A stretch of DNA of 64,000 nt from contig DLAL01000015.1 in NCBI GenBank assembly GCA_002493945.1, positions 21,777 to 85,776 on the forward strand, given 5' to 3'. This stretch comes from Porphyromonadaceae bacterium UBA7048 (GTDB taxonomy: Bacteria; Bacteroidota; Bacteroidia; Bacteroidales; Muribaculaceae). Of this stretch, positions 44,567 through 53,460 are shown piece by piece (the first letter of the stretch is position 1; every line of letters starts with the position of its first letter). The notes below the pieces were generated by a model. The model was given only the letters and a program-made list of their open reading frames with translations, made no database searches and was not told where the DNA came from. The position numbers and the translations under genes are program-made.

Positions 44567-45204
44567 TTTTCAGGCAGGTCTTTCGGGTCAATCTTCAGGA
44601 TGGGAAGAGACCAGTTGAAGTGGACCGCGGCTATGCGTAGTCCGATGACTGTGACGGCACATCCCAGCTGCGGCACCAGCGGAGAGAGTCCGGGGATATT
44701 CATCAGCAGCCAGTAGGCGAGACCTCCGGCGAGGCACGCCGTGGCGTAGATGTCCTTGCGGAAGAAGAGAGGAATCTCGTTGATGAGGATGTCGCGCGTG
44801 ATGCCGCCGAAGGAGCCGGTGATGAGTCCCATCGCTATGGCCACCCACGCCGGGAAGTCGGCGGCGAAGCTCTTCTCTATGCCTACGACGACGAAGAGCG
44901 CCAGACCGATGGCGTCGAAAAAGAATACCGTGCGCATGCCTTTGACAAGAGCCTTGCGGAAGACGATGACGGTGACCAGCGAGAGGAAGGTGACGGCCAG
45001 ATACATCCAGGTCTGCATCCAGAATACGGGGATGCCCAGGAGAACGTCGCGGAGCGTGCCGCCTCCGATGGCCGTGACGAGTCCGACGACGTAAGCGCCG
45101 AACCAGTCAAAGTTCTTGGCGGCCGCAAGCCTGATGCCTGATATGGCGAAGGCTATGGTGCCGAGGACCTCGATGATGAATATGAAGAGGTTTTCGTCAG
45201 ACAT
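44563..45204 (-). CDS. TRIC cation channel / UPF0126 family protein
   Basis: A 213-residue membrane protein made of two related halves of three helices (GTIAFAISGIRLAAAKNFDWFG first; MGLITGSFGGITRDIL second) with the paired glycine motifs GGGTLRDVLLG and GGITRDIL of the TRIC/UPF0126 family (E. coli YicG/YadS). Some members transport glycine or cations; the substrate here is unknown. An ATG four codons upstream (45216) is possible; the chosen start leaves an 8-base overlap with nth. Confidence 0.9.
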   Translation of the reverse strand: MSDENLFIFIIEVLGTIAFAISGIRLAAAKNFDWFGAYVVGLVTAIGGGTLRDVLLGIPVFWMQTWMYLAVTFLSLVTVIVFRKALVKGMRTVFFFDAIGLALFVVVGIEKSFAADFPAWVAIAMGLITGSFGGITRDILINEIPLFFRKDIYATACLAGGLAYWLLMNIPGLSPLVPQLGCAVTVIGLRIAAVHFNWSLPILKIDPKDLPEK

Positions 45205-45880
45205 CGTCGTTATCATGCTGAGAGGCGTCAGATGTGGTGCCGGGATTGGTGCGCGCGTAGTATCGGCACAGATCGGTGAGGAAGCATGCGCCGCAGTCGG
45301 GGCGCCGGGCCTTGCAGACGTAGCGTCCGTGGAGGATGAGCCAGTGGTGGGCCGTAGCGATGCGGTCCTCGGGAATGTTGGCGGTGAGTGTGCGCTCCGT
45401 CTCCAGAGGCGAGCGGCTGCGCGTGGTGAGGCCGAGGCGCTCCGATACGCGGAACACGTGGGTGTCGACGGCCATGGCCGGACGGTTGTAGACCACCGAC
45501 AGGATGACGTTGGCAGTCTTGCGTCCTACGCCGGGAAGCGAGAGGAGGTCGTCGATGTCGTCGGGGACGCGGCCGCCGAATTCGTCGACGAGGCGCCGGG
45601 CCATGCCCAGGAGCGACTTGGTCTTGTTGTTCGGGTACGAGCAGGAACGGATGAGCGCGAACACTTCCTCCGGAGCGGCTGCGGCCAGCGCCTGCGCGTC
45701 GGGGAAGGTCTCGAAGAAAGGCGGAGTGATGATGTTGACGCGCTTGTCGGTGCACTGCGCCGAGAGGATGACGGCTACGAGGAGCTCGTAGGGGTTGGAG
45801 TAATGAAGCTCGGTGGCCGCTTCAGGCATACGGGTGCTGAAGCGGTCAACGATGGCTCTGTAACGTTCCTTGCGGGTCAC
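45197..45880 (-). CDS. nth: Endonuclease III
   Basis: A 227-residue DNA glycosylase/AP lyase for oxidised pyrimidines. It has the helix-hairpin-helix LPGVGRKTANVI with the catalytic Lys region, VDTHVFRVSERLGL with the catalytic Asp, and the C-terminal [4Fe-4S] ligands C-x6-C-x2-C-x5-C (CKARRPDCGACFLTDLC). The length is normal. It ends overlapping the TRIC-like gene and starts 10 bases after pheS, so the four minus-strand genes look co-transcribed. Confidence 0.96.
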   Translation of the reverse strand: MTRKERYRAIVDRFSTRMPEAATELHYSNPYELLVAVILSAQCTDKRVNIITPPFFETFPDAQALAAAAPEEVFALIRSCSYPNNKTKSLLGMARRLVDEFGGRVPDDIDDLLSLPGVGRKTANVILSVVYNRPAMAVDTHVFRVSERLGLTTRSRSPLETERTLTANIPEDRIATAHHWLILHGRYVCKARRPDCGACFLTDLCRYYARTNPGTTSDASQHDNDDV

Positions 45881-45890
45881 TTCCGGCGGA

Positions 45891-46910
45891 TTAATGGGCA
45901 GCGGTGAACTCCTCGAGGAAGCGGATGTCGTTCTCGGAGAAGAGACGGAGGTCCTTCACGCGGTACTTGAGGTTGGTGATGCGCTCTATGCCCATGCCGA
46001 GAGCGAATCCGGAGTATTCTTTAGAATCGATTCCGCAAGCCTCGAGGACGGCGGGGTCGACCATGCCGCAGCCGAGAATCTCGACCCAGCCCGTGCCCTT
46101 GCAGAATGAGCAGCCCTTGCCTCCGCAGAGGTCGCAGCTGATGTCCATTTCGGCCGACGGCTCGGTGAAGGGGAAGTAGCTGGGACGGAGACGGATGTCG
46201 GTCTGCGGGCCGAACATCTCGCGTGCGAAGTAGAGAAGGGTCTGACGCAGGTCGGCGAAGGTGACGTTCTTGTCGATGTACAGTGCCTCCACCTGGTGGA
46301 AGAAGCAGTGCGCGCGTGCGGAGATGGCTTCGTTGCGGTAGACGCGTCCGGGGCAGATGATGCGGATGGGGGGCTTCTGCGAGGTCATGACGCGGGTCTG
46401 CACCGACGATGTGTGGGTGCGCAGGAGCACGTCGGGATTGCGCGTGATGAAGAAGGTGTCCTGCATGTCGCGCGCAGGATGGTCAGGAGCGAAGTTGAGC
46501 GACTCGAACACGTGCCAGTCGTCCTCTATCTCGGGACCTTCTGCTACGGTGAATCCGAGGCGGCGGAAGATGTCGATGATCTGCTCGCGGACCAGCGAGA
46601 GAGGATGACGCGTGCCCAGACGCACGGGAGCAGCCGAACGGGTAAGGTCCAGCAGCGACGCGCCGGCCGAGTGCGAGGCGGCTTCCTCGCGGAGAGCGTT
46701 GATGCGCTCGGTGGCGAAGTTCTTCAACTCGTTGATGGCCTGCCCCACCTCACGCTTCTGCTCGGCGGGGACATTGCGGAAATCATTCATCAAAGCGCTG
46801 ACAGCGCCTTTTTTACTGAGATATTTGATACGCAGAGCCTCTACTTCCTGCTCACTGGCGGCGGAAAGAGCTTCGAGCTCGGCGCGTAATTCCTTGATTC
46901 TTTCTATCAT
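45891..46910 (-). CDS. pheS: Phenylalanine-tRNA ligase alpha subunit
   Basis: PheS is the catalytic subunit of the alpha2-beta2 PheRS. The 339-residue protein has an N-terminal coiled coil, class II motif 2 (RVYRNEAISARAHCFFHQVE), a Cys-rich insert of the form CDLCGGKGCSFCKGTGW typical of many bacterial PheS, and motif 3 (GLGM-type: FALGMGIERI). The phenylalanine pocket is complete. pheT is not adjacent. A -7 promoter element lies at 46933-46940. Confidence 0.97.
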   Translation of the reverse strand: MIERIKELRAELEALSAASEQEVEALRIKYLSKKGAVSALMNDFRNVPAEQKREVGQAINELKNFATERINALREEAASHSAGASLLDLTRSAAPVRLGTRHPLSLVREQIIDIFRRLGFTVAEGPEIEDDWHVFESLNFAPDHPARDMQDTFFITRNPDVLLRTHTSSVQTRVMTSQKPPIRIICPGRVYRNEAISARAHCFFHQVEALYIDKNVTFADLRQTLLYFAREMFGPQTDIRLRPSYFPFTEPSAEMDISCDLCGGKGCSFCKGTGWVEILGCGMVDPAVLEACGIDSKEYSGFALGMGIERITNLKYRVKDLRLFSENDIRFLEEFTAAH

Positions 46911-46932
46911 CTGTCAAATGTTTTTCAGTGTG

Positions 46933-46940
46933 CAAAGGTA
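46933..46940 (-). promoter_or_regulatory. pheS promoter -7 element (TACCTTTG)
   Basis: Perfect TAnnTTTG on the minus strand 22 bases upstream of pheS; divergent to the LysE promoter. Confidence 0.55.
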
Positions 46941-47005
46941 CATAAAAATTTACAAAGGAGGAAAAATAATGGATGCGCTATTGCGGCGTTACGGTGATTT
47001 TTCAT

Positions 47006-47013
47006 TACTTTTG
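47006..47013 (+). promoter_or_regulatory. LysE-gene promoter -7 element (TACTTTTG)
   Basis: Perfect TAnnTTTG 18 bases upstream of the ATG at 47032; a TTGC 21 bases further upstream is a weak -33 candidate. Confidence 0.55.
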
Positions 47014-47031
47014 CTTGTTAATTCGATAAGC

Positions 47032-47676
47032 ATGGATGAATTACTGTACATATTGCCCCGTGGTGTCGCTATCGGCATCCTCATTTCGGCTCCTATGGGG
47101 CCGATCGGCATGTTGGTGATTCAGCGCACGCTCGGCAAGGGCCGCTGGCCCGGATTCTTCACGGGGACGGGAGCCTCGCTGAGCGACCTCATATACTGTC
47201 TGCTGACGGGCTTCTGTCTGAGTTTCATATCCGACTTCCTTGACGCCCACAAACTTATCATACAGATTCTGGGCAGCTTCGTCATAGCCGCCTTCGCCTA
47301 CTATCTGCTAAAGAAGAACCCCACACGCTCGCTGAAAGCTCCTGACGTGAACGCCAACAACTACTGGAGCGACTTCGTGACGGGATTTCTGCTGACAGTA
47401 TCCAATCCGCTGATTCTCTTCTTCATCATCGGCCTTTTCGCCCGGTTCAACTTCATACTGCCGGAGTATCTCTTCTACCACTACATACTGGCCTATCTGA
47501 CCATCCTCGGAGGCGCAGTGCTGTGGTGGTGGGGCGTGACCACGCTCGTTCACCGGCTGGGACGGCGCATCAACGTGCGCTCGCTCAAACTCATCAACCG
47601 CATCATCGGTTCGCTGCTCATGCTGATGGCCGTGGCAGGACTCGTGATGGCTCTGATCGACATATTCCAATCCTGA
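47032..47676 (+). CDS. LysE family amino-acid exporter
   Basis: A 214-residue inner-membrane protein with about six helices. The start GVAIGILISAPMGPIGMLVIQRTLGKGRWPGF (seen in parts: ISAPMGPIGMLVIQRTL) and GASLSDLIYCLLTGF are family signatures, as is the mid-protein block FLLTVSNPLILFF. It would export an amino acid or similar small molecule. An upstream in-frame ATG (46972) lies over the promoter, so 47032 is chosen. The CBM9-like gene starts 19 bases later. Confidence 0.9.
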   Translation: MDELLYILPRGVAIGILISAPMGPIGMLVIQRTLGKGRWPGFFTGTGASLSDLIYCLLTGFCLSFISDFLDAHKLIIQILGSFVIAAFAYYLLKKNPTRSLKAPDVNANNYWSDFVTGFLLTVSNPLILFFIIGLFARFNFILPEYLFYHYILAYLTILGGAVLWWWGVTTLVHRLGRRINVRSLKLINRIIGSLLMLMAVAGLVMALIDIFQS

Positions 47677-47695
47677 CAAACCAATCACCGAAAAA

Positions 47696-48352
47696 ATGGA
47701 AGACAACATACTGCGCCTGCCCCGACTGGACGCGCTCGACGACATGACAGATCTCACACCGGCCTCCGGCATCCTGCGGACATCGGGCGCATGTGCCGAC
47801 ATCGGTCTGCTGAACTGGCCCAGGTCGTATCCGCGCAAGGAGGATACGCAGCTCCACGCCGCGTGGACGCCGACGGGACTCTATCTGCTCTTCGACGTGT
47901 GCACGCACTCCACCGTGGCCGTGCACGACAAGGACCAGTCGATGGTGAGCGACGACTGCTGCGTTGAGGCCTTCATCCAGCCCGTGGAAGGCAAGGAGTA
48001 CTTCAACATCGAGGCCAACTGCATAGGTGCCGTGAGCTCGTCGCACCGTATGGACCGCCGGAACAGCACGCGCCTGACCGCCGACCAGCTCGGCATGATC
48101 GAGGTCTACACTTCTCTGCCCGAGCGCGAGACCTTCGCCGAGCGCCCCGGCGAGTGCCGCTGGTCGGTGATGATGTACGTCCCCTGGGACCTGCTCGAAG
48201 TGACGCCCGAAGCCGGCACCGTGCTCCGCGGCAACTTCTACAGCTGTGCCGGAGGCGCCGGCACGCCTTACTATCAGACGCTTTTCCCGATAGACTCTGC
48301 CCGGCCCGACTTCCACCGGCCGGAGTGCTTCGGCAAAATAATACTCGAATGA
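47696..48352 (+). CDS. CBM9-like carbohydrate-binding domain protein
   Basis: A 218-residue single-domain protein matching the carbohydrate-binding family 9-like group: HAAWTPTGLYLLFDVCTH, VSDDCCVEAFIQP, FNIEANCIGA and the end IDSARPDFHRPECFGKIILE. It has no visible signal peptide, so it may be cytoplasmic or exported by another route. It could bind sugars of the surface polymer made by the downstream genes. The stop overlaps the next start as ATGA. Confidence 0.8.
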   Translation: MEDNILRLPRLDALDDMTDLTPASGILRTSGACADIGLLNWPRSYPRKEDTQLHAAWTPTGLYLLFDVCTHSTVAVHDKDQSMVSDDCCVEAFIQPVEGKEYFNIEANCIGAVSSSHRMDRRNSTRLTADQLGMIEVYTSLPERETFAERPGECRWSVMMYVPWDLLEVTPEAGTVLRGNFYSCAGGAGTPYYQTLFPIDSARPDFHRPECFGKIILE

Positions 48353-49884
48353 ATATGAAACGAATCGCCGCAGCCGCCCTCGCGCTGGGCGCATGGCTCA
48401 GCCCGGCGCTGGCAGCCGACCCTGTCGGGCTGGAGTACGAAGTGTCGCTCTTAGCCAACGCGTCGACCGGCGACCATGCGCCCTATATGATAGGGTCATG
48501 GAACTACGGCCGCATCACAGGCGCCTCGGGCATATGGAACGACGGACGCATCGAGAAGCGCACCGACCTGCAGAAGCGCTTCAGCTGGGGCGCGGGCGTG
48601 GAGTACATGGCCGGCTACGGCTCGGCCGCCGAATATGACCGCTACGATGCCGCACACATGACGATGGGCCGTCAGGGCGTGCGTCAGGCGCCGATACGCC
48701 TGCAGCAGCTCTACGGCGAGGTGAAGTACCGCGGCGTCTATCTGCTCGCCGGCATGAAGGAGCGCCGCTCGCTCATCGTGGACGGCGACCTGTCGTCGGG
48801 CGACCTCACGCGAAGCAACAACGCGCGACCCATACCGGGCGTGGCGGCCGGATTCGTCGACTTCCAGGACATACCGCTGACCGACGGCTGGGTGCAGATC
48901 GACGGCGAGATAATGTACGGCCGCTTCACCGACAGCCGCTTCCGCGAAAAGACATTCAACTACTATACCGGCGAGCTCTGGACCGGCAACTGGTACACCT
49001 ACAAGCGGTGCTACTTCCGCACCAAGCCCTCGATGCCCTTCTCGGTGACGGTGGGCATGCAGACGGCCGGAGAGTTCGCCGGACGCCGCCGCTACTACTA
49101 TCAGGGCGAGCTGCGGAGCGACACGCGGCGTCCCTTCAAGGTCAAGGACATCTTCGAGATGTTCTTCCCCCTGGAAGGCAGCGGCGAAGACTACTACAAG
49201 GGCAACTCCCTGGGGTCGTGGGACTTCAAGGCCCGATATAATTTCCGCGACGGCTCCGCGCTCTCGGCCTACTTCGAGTGGCCGTGGGAGGACGGCTCAG
49301 GCATCGGCAAGGCCACCGGATGGGACGGCCTGTGGGGCCTGCAGTACGACTTCGGCCGTCAGGGCGCCGTGACCAAGGTGCTACTGGAATACTTCGACTT
49401 CACCAATCAGTCGGGCCCCATACACTGGGCGCCGGGCGACTCCCCCGGAACCGACATGACCAATCCGGCCACAGGCGGCGACAGCTACTACGACAACGTG
49501 TTCTACGGTCCGTACGCCAACTACGGCATGTCTATCGGCACGCCCTTCGTAGTGTCGCCGCTGTACAACAGCGACGGCGTGCAAACCTTCGTCCACAGCC
49601 GTGCCCGCGGATTCCACGCCGCCGTAGAGGGCACGCTCCGTCCGGCCTTCGACTACCGCGTCAGACTCAGCTACCAGAAAGCCGGCGGCACGGGACGCAT
49701 CCCGGCCATACGCCGGATGTCCGACACATCGGCATCGGTGGCCGTGCGCTGGCGGCCGGTCGACAGCCTGCCGGGCCTCTGTCTGACCGCACAGGCGGCA
49801 TTCGACGCCGGCAAGCTGCGCGGCAACAACTTCGGCGCGCTTGTCGGCATATCCTACACCGGACTACTTAATATCGTGAAGTGA
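48349..49884 (+). CDS. Wzi/capsule-assembly-like outer-membrane barrel
   Basis: A 511-residue protein with a signal peptide (about 1-23, ending SPALAA) and many alternating beta strands, with a C-terminal strand ending in an aromatic-poor tail. The segments RRSLIVDGDLSSGDLTRSNN and GFVDFQDIPLTDGWVQIDGE resemble the capsule assembly Wzi family, which fixes capsule polymer on the surface. A second ATG two codons in (48355) is also plausible. It overlaps the following lipoprotein start by one base. Confidence 0.75.
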   Translation: MNMKRIAAAALALGAWLSPALAADPVGLEYEVSLLANASTGDHAPYMIGSWNYGRITGASGIWNDGRIEKRTDLQKRFSWGAGVEYMAGYGSAAEYDRYDAAHMTMGRQGVRQAPIRLQQLYGEVKYRGVYLLAGMKERRSLIVDGDLSSGDLTRSNNARPIPGVAAGFVDFQDIPLTDGWVQIDGEIMYGRFTDSRFREKTFNYYTGELWTGNWYTYKRCYFRTKPSMPFSVTVGMQTAGEFAGRRRYYYQGELRSDTRRPFKVKDIFEMFFPLEGSGEDYYKGNSLGSWDFKARYNFRDGSALSAYFEWPWEDGSGIGKATGWDGLWGLQYDFGRQGAVTKVLLEYFDFTNQSGPIHWAPGDSPGTDMTNPATGGDSYYDNVFYGPYANYGMSIGTPFVVSPLYNSDGVQTFVHSRARGFHAAVEGTLRPAFDYRVRLSYQKAGGTGRIPAIRRMSDTSASVAVRWRPVDSLPGLCLTAQAAFDAGKLRGNNFGALVGISYTGLLNIVK

Positions 49885-50342
49885 TGAAAAGACTTGCATA
49901 TATCACAGCCCTCCTCGCTGCCCTGGCGGCGACATCATCGTGCACGCAGAACAACGGGCACATAGGCCCGCTCTTCGGGTCGTGGTCGCTGCAGTCGATG
50001 ACCGTCGACGACGCAGACATGCCGCTGCCTCCCGGAGTCATCGGCACGACCATGAGCTTCCAGAGCGATGTGGTGCGGTTCAATCTCATCTATCAGTACA
50101 GCCACACCTTCGAGTCATTCGCCACGTGGAGCAAGACCGGCGACGTCATGGTCTTCGACTTCGCCCACCACGACGACGTGACCGCCGAAGGTACCGGCAT
50201 GTACGCTCCTCCCTCGTGGCTCGGCTTCGAGGCTCTTCAGGAGACCGTGACAGTGACCGAACTGGACGGAAAGCACTTCGACTTCGTGCGCACCGACGAC
50301 GAGGGACATAAATACATCTATAAATTCGACCGAACATGGTGA
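49884..50342 (+). CDS. Lipocalin-like lipoprotein (hypothetical)
   Basis: A 152-residue lipoprotein (signal ending ALAATSSC, Cys about 20) with a small beta-barrel pattern (GSWSLQSMTVDD, TTMSFQSDVVRFN, KHFDFVRTDDEGHKYIYKF), as in Bacteroidetes lipocalin-like DUF proteins. Ligand unknown. The start overlaps the Wzi stop as TGATG, and its end overlaps the LegB-like gene by 7 bases. Confidence 0.65.
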   Translation: MKRLAYITALLAALAATSSCTQNNGHIGPLFGSWSLQSMTVDDADMPLPPGVIGTTMSFQSDVVRFNLIYQYSHTFESFATWSKTGDVMVFDFAHHDDVTAEGTGMYAPPSWLGFEALQETVTVTELDGKHFDFVRTDDEGHKYIYKFDRTW

Positions 50343-51340
50343 CCGACAACAAGACACAGCAACGCACGGCGCTCGTCACGGGTGCCGACGGCTTCATAGG
50401 CTCGCATCTCACCGAGGCCCTGCTTGCCAGGGGCTACAGGGTGAAGGCGCTGGCCCAGTACAATTCGTTCAACAACTGGGGATGGCTCGAAGACGTGACT
50501 CCGTCAGAGAATCTGACAGTCATCACCGGCGATGTCCGCGACCCAAATTTCTGCCGGGTGGCCGCCGAGGGCACCGACATGATATTCCATCTGGCGGCGC
50601 TCATCGCCATCCCGTACAGCTACATAGCCCCCGACAGCTATGTGGACACCAACATCAAGGGCACGCTGAATATCTGTCAGGCAGCCCGCGACGCCGGTGT
50701 CGGACGCGTAGTGGTGACGTCCACCAGCGAGGTATACGGCACGGCCATGTACGTCCCCATCGACGAAAAGCATCCGCGCCAGCCGCAGTCGCCCTACTCA
50801 GCCACTAAAATCGGCGCCGACGCCATAGCCAAGAGCTTCTTCAACGCCTTCGACACTCCCGTGGTGATAGCCCGTCCGTTCAACGCCTACGGCCCGCGAC
50901 AGAGCGCCCGAGCCATCATCCCGACGATAATCACGCAGATAGCCTCCGGAGCTAAGGAGATACGCCTGGGCGACCTCCGGCCGACACGCGACTTCAACTT
51001 CGTGACCGACCTCGCGGCAGGATTCATAGCTCTGGGCGAGACCGAAGGCATCGAAGGGCGCGAGATCAACATCTGCACGGGCACCGAGGTGTCGATGGGC
51101 GACACCTTCGAGACCATATGCCGTCTGATGGACGCCGACGTCAGGTGCGTGACCGACCCGCAGCGCATACGCCCCGGCAAGAGCGAGGTGAACCGCCTGT
51201 GCGGCGACAACACGCTGATAACGAGCCTCACGGACTGGCGTCCGCAGGTGACCTTCGACGAAGGTCTGCGACGCACCATCGAGTGGATATGCCGCCGCGA
51301 GAACCTCGGCAAGTACAAGCCTGACATCTACAACGTATGA
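50336..51340 (+). CDS. LegB-like NAD-dependent sugar-nucleotide 4,6-dehydratase
   Basis: A 334-residue short-chain dehydrogenase/reductase: cofactor motif TGADGFIGSHLTEAL, active-site S-x-x-Y-x3-K region (TSTSEVYGT and PYSATKIGADA), and the block PFNAYGPRQSARAIIPTIITQI. The overall pattern is closest, from memory, to LegB dehydratases that begin legionaminic-acid synthesis from GDP- or UDP-GlcNAc. It lies in an overlapping operon and two genes before a NeuB-type synthase. Cytoplasmic. Confidence 0.82.
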   Translation: MVTDNKTQQRTALVTGADGFIGSHLTEALLARGYRVKALAQYNSFNNWGWLEDVTPSENLTVITGDVRDPNFCRVAAEGTDMIFHLAALIAIPYSYIAPDSYVDTNIKGTLNICQAARDAGVGRVVVTSTSEVYGTAMYVPIDEKHPRQPQSPYSATKIGADAIAKSFFNAFDTPVVIARPFNAYGPRQSARAIIPTIITQIASGAKEIRLGDLRPTRDFNFVTDLAAGFIALGETEGIEGREINICTGTEVSMGDTFETICRLMDADVRCVTDPQRIRPGKSEVNRLCGDNTLITSLTDWRPQVTFDEGLRRTIEWICRRENLGKYKPDIYNV

Positions 51341-52332
51341 GCGCCCCAGACAGAGCCGGTATTGTCCGCGAAAGAGGGTCGGTGAACTTTCTCTTCCTCG
51401 GAGGCGCCAAGCGCGTGGCGATGGCCCGGATGCTGCAGGAAGCCTGCGGCAGAATCGGTCTGGGCTGCACCGTAACGGGCTACGAACTCGACCGGCGCTG
51501 TCCGCTGGGCGGATTCTATCCCGTCGAAATCGGGCTGCGCTGGTCCGACCCCGGTATATTCGCGCATCTCGACGCGGTCTGCCGTGAGCGCGACATCGAC
51601 ATCATGCTCCCCTTCGTCGACCGCGCTGTCGAGGTGGCCGCCGCCTTCGTGAACGACAGCTCGAGCACCGGCGTATTTGCTCCTGTGAGCAGCTACGACG
51701 CATGCCGCAGGATGTTCGACAAGTGCGCCGCCGCCGATTTATTCGGACGGGCCGGTGTGGCCGTGCCCCGCACATGGACGCCCGGTGACCCCTGCGAGGG
51801 ACTGATAGCGAAGCCGCGCTTCGGATCGGCCTCGAAAGGCATCGTGTGCGTCGACAGCGAGGCCGACCTGCGCGCGCTCGGCGACGACCCGGCGGCGCGC
51901 TATCTCATACAGCAGCGCATCGACGACCGCGACGAAATCTCCGTGGACTGCTATGTGCGCATGGCCGACAGTGCTCCGCTGGCCGTCAGTCCGCGCTACC
52001 GCGAGGAAGTGAGCGGCGGAGAAGTGGTCCGCACTACGACTTTCGGCGACATGGAGTGCCGTCGGCTCACACTGCAGGCCATAAGCGCCGCCGGCCTGCG
52101 CGGAGCCGTGACGGTGCAGCTGATACGCGACCGCCGCACCGGGCGGCTGATGGTCATGGAAGTCAATCCGCGGCTCGGAGGAGGGTGCCCGGCATCCGTA
52201 CACGCCGGAGCGGACATCCCCGGCCTCATCATAGCGGACTTCCTCGGCCAGGCGCGTAAGGGCGTGAGCGCCGTCCCCGGAGTGACGACGGTGCGCTATC
52301 TTGAAGATGTAGTATTTTATCCCGATAAGTAA
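51337..52332 (+). CDS. ATP-grasp ligase (CarB-like)
   Basis: A 331-residue ATP-grasp protein: N-terminal Rossmann-like domain (LFLGGAKRVAMARMLQEA), Lys/Ser loop (AKPRFGSASKGIVCV), and metal-binding EVNPRLGGGCPASVHAG. The architecture resembles ATP-grasp enzymes of carbamoyl-phosphate-like and sugar-modifying clusters that join a carboxylate to an amine or hydroxyl. Its stop-start overlap with the LegB-like gene (ATGA) suggests it modifies a sugar, perhaps attaching an amino acid. The substrate is unknown. Confidence 0.8.
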   Translation: MSAPDRAGIVRERGSVNFLFLGGAKRVAMARMLQEACGRIGLGCTVTGYELDRRCPLGGFYPVEIGLRWSDPGIFAHLDAVCRERDIDIMLPFVDRAVEVAAAFVNDSSSTGVFAPVSSYDACRRMFDKCAAADLFGRAGVAVPRTWTPGDPCEGLIAKPRFGSASKGIVCVDSEADLRALGDDPAARYLIQQRIDDRDEISVDCYVRMADSAPLAVSPRYREEVSGGEVVRTTTFGDMECRRLTLQAISAAGLRGAVTVQLIRDRRTGRLMVMEVNPRLGGGCPASVHAGADIPGLIIADFLGQARKGVSAVPGVTTVRYLEDVVFYPDK

Positions 52333-52402
52333 CTCGCAGCAATCTACGGAAGTTACTTTTAAATTTAATATAAACTAATTTTTAAGAGTTACTTAATTTC
52401 GC

Positions 52403-53416
52403 ATGACAGACAATCAGCACGTCATAATCATAGCCGAAGCCGGAGTGAACCACAACGGCAATATGGAGATGGCGCGCCGCATGGTGCACGAAGCACGCAT
52501 GGCCGGCGCCGACTATGTGAAGTTCCAGACCGCCGTCCCAGAGCTGGTCATATCGCAGTTCGCTCCCAAGGCGGAGTATCAGAAAGAGACCACCGGCGAG
52601 GGCGAGAGCCAGCTGGAGATGTGCAAGGCCATACACCTGCCTCTGTCGGCATATGCCGAACTGAAGGAGCTGTGCGACCGCGAGGGCATAGGATTCATGA
52701 GCACGCCCTTCGACCTGGTGTCGGTGGACTGTCTCAAGGCCATCGGCCAGGACTACTGGAAGATACCGTCGGGCGAAATCACCAACCTGCCCTACCTGCG
52801 GAAAATCGGAGCCTACGGCGACCGCATCATCATGTCGACAGGCATGGCCACGCTCGACGAGGTCGAGGCTGCCGTCCGTGTGCTTGAGCAGGCCGGCACG
52901 CCGCGGAGCAGCATCATCCTGCTGCACTGCACCACGCAGTATCCGGCGCCGTACAGTTCGGTGAATCTGCGGGCGATGGATGCCCTGGCCACGCTCGGAT
53001 GCGCCGCTGTAGGCTACAGCGACCACACCGTGGGCACCGACATAGCCGTGGCCGCCACGGCCCGCGGAGCGCGCGTGATAGAGAAGCATTTCACCCTCGA
53101 CCGCACTCTGCCCGGCCCCGACCACAAGGCGTCGCTCGAGCCCGACGAGCTGAAAACGCTCGTAGAAGCCGTGCGCCGCACTGAGGAAGCGCTGGGCTCA
53201 GGCGTGAAAGTGGCTGACAGCGCCGAGCGACCCAATATCGAGGTGGCGCGCAAGAGCATCGTGGCAGCGCGCGACATAGCCGCCGGAGAGGTCCTCTCGG
53301 AAGAGAACATCACCGTGAAGCGCCCCGGCAACGGCATCTCGCCCATGAAGTGGGACTCGGTGACAGGTACCCGGGCCATCCGCGACTTCGCTGCCGACGA
53401 GCTGATAGAAATCTGA
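52403..53416 (+). CDS. N-acetylneuraminate/legionaminate synthase family protein
   Basis: A 337-residue NeuB-type synthase, which condenses phosphoenolpyruvate with a hexosamine-derived aldose. It has EAGVNHNGNMEMA, GADYVKFQTAVP, the metal-binding CTTQYPAP and GYSDHTVG blocks, EKHFTLDRTLPGPDHKASL, and a C-terminal SAF (antifreeze-like) domain (RKSIVAARDIAAGEVL). Whether the product is neuraminic or legionaminic acid cannot be told; the LegB neighbour favours legionaminic. A 70-base AT-rich gap separates it from the ATP-grasp gene. No CMP-sugar synthetase is adjacent. Confidence 0.88.
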   Translation: MTDNQHVIIIAEAGVNHNGNMEMARRMVHEARMAGADYVKFQTAVPELVISQFAPKAEYQKETTGEGESQLEMCKAIHLPLSAYAELKELCDREGIGFMSTPFDLVSVDCLKAIGQDYWKIPSGEITNLPYLRKIGAYGDRIIMSTGMATLDEVEAAVRVLEQAGTPRSSIILLHCTTQYPAPYSSVNLRAMDALATLGCAAVGYSDHTVGTDIAVAATARGARVIEKHFTLDRTLPGPDHKASLEPDELKTLVEAVRRTEEALGSGVKVADSAERPNIEVARKSIVAARDIAAGEVLSEENITVKRPGNGISPMKWDSVTGTRAIRDFAADELIEI

Positions 53417-53460
53417 CCGCCCTTTCTTTTTGACAGGAGTACAGGAGGAACAGGAGTTTT

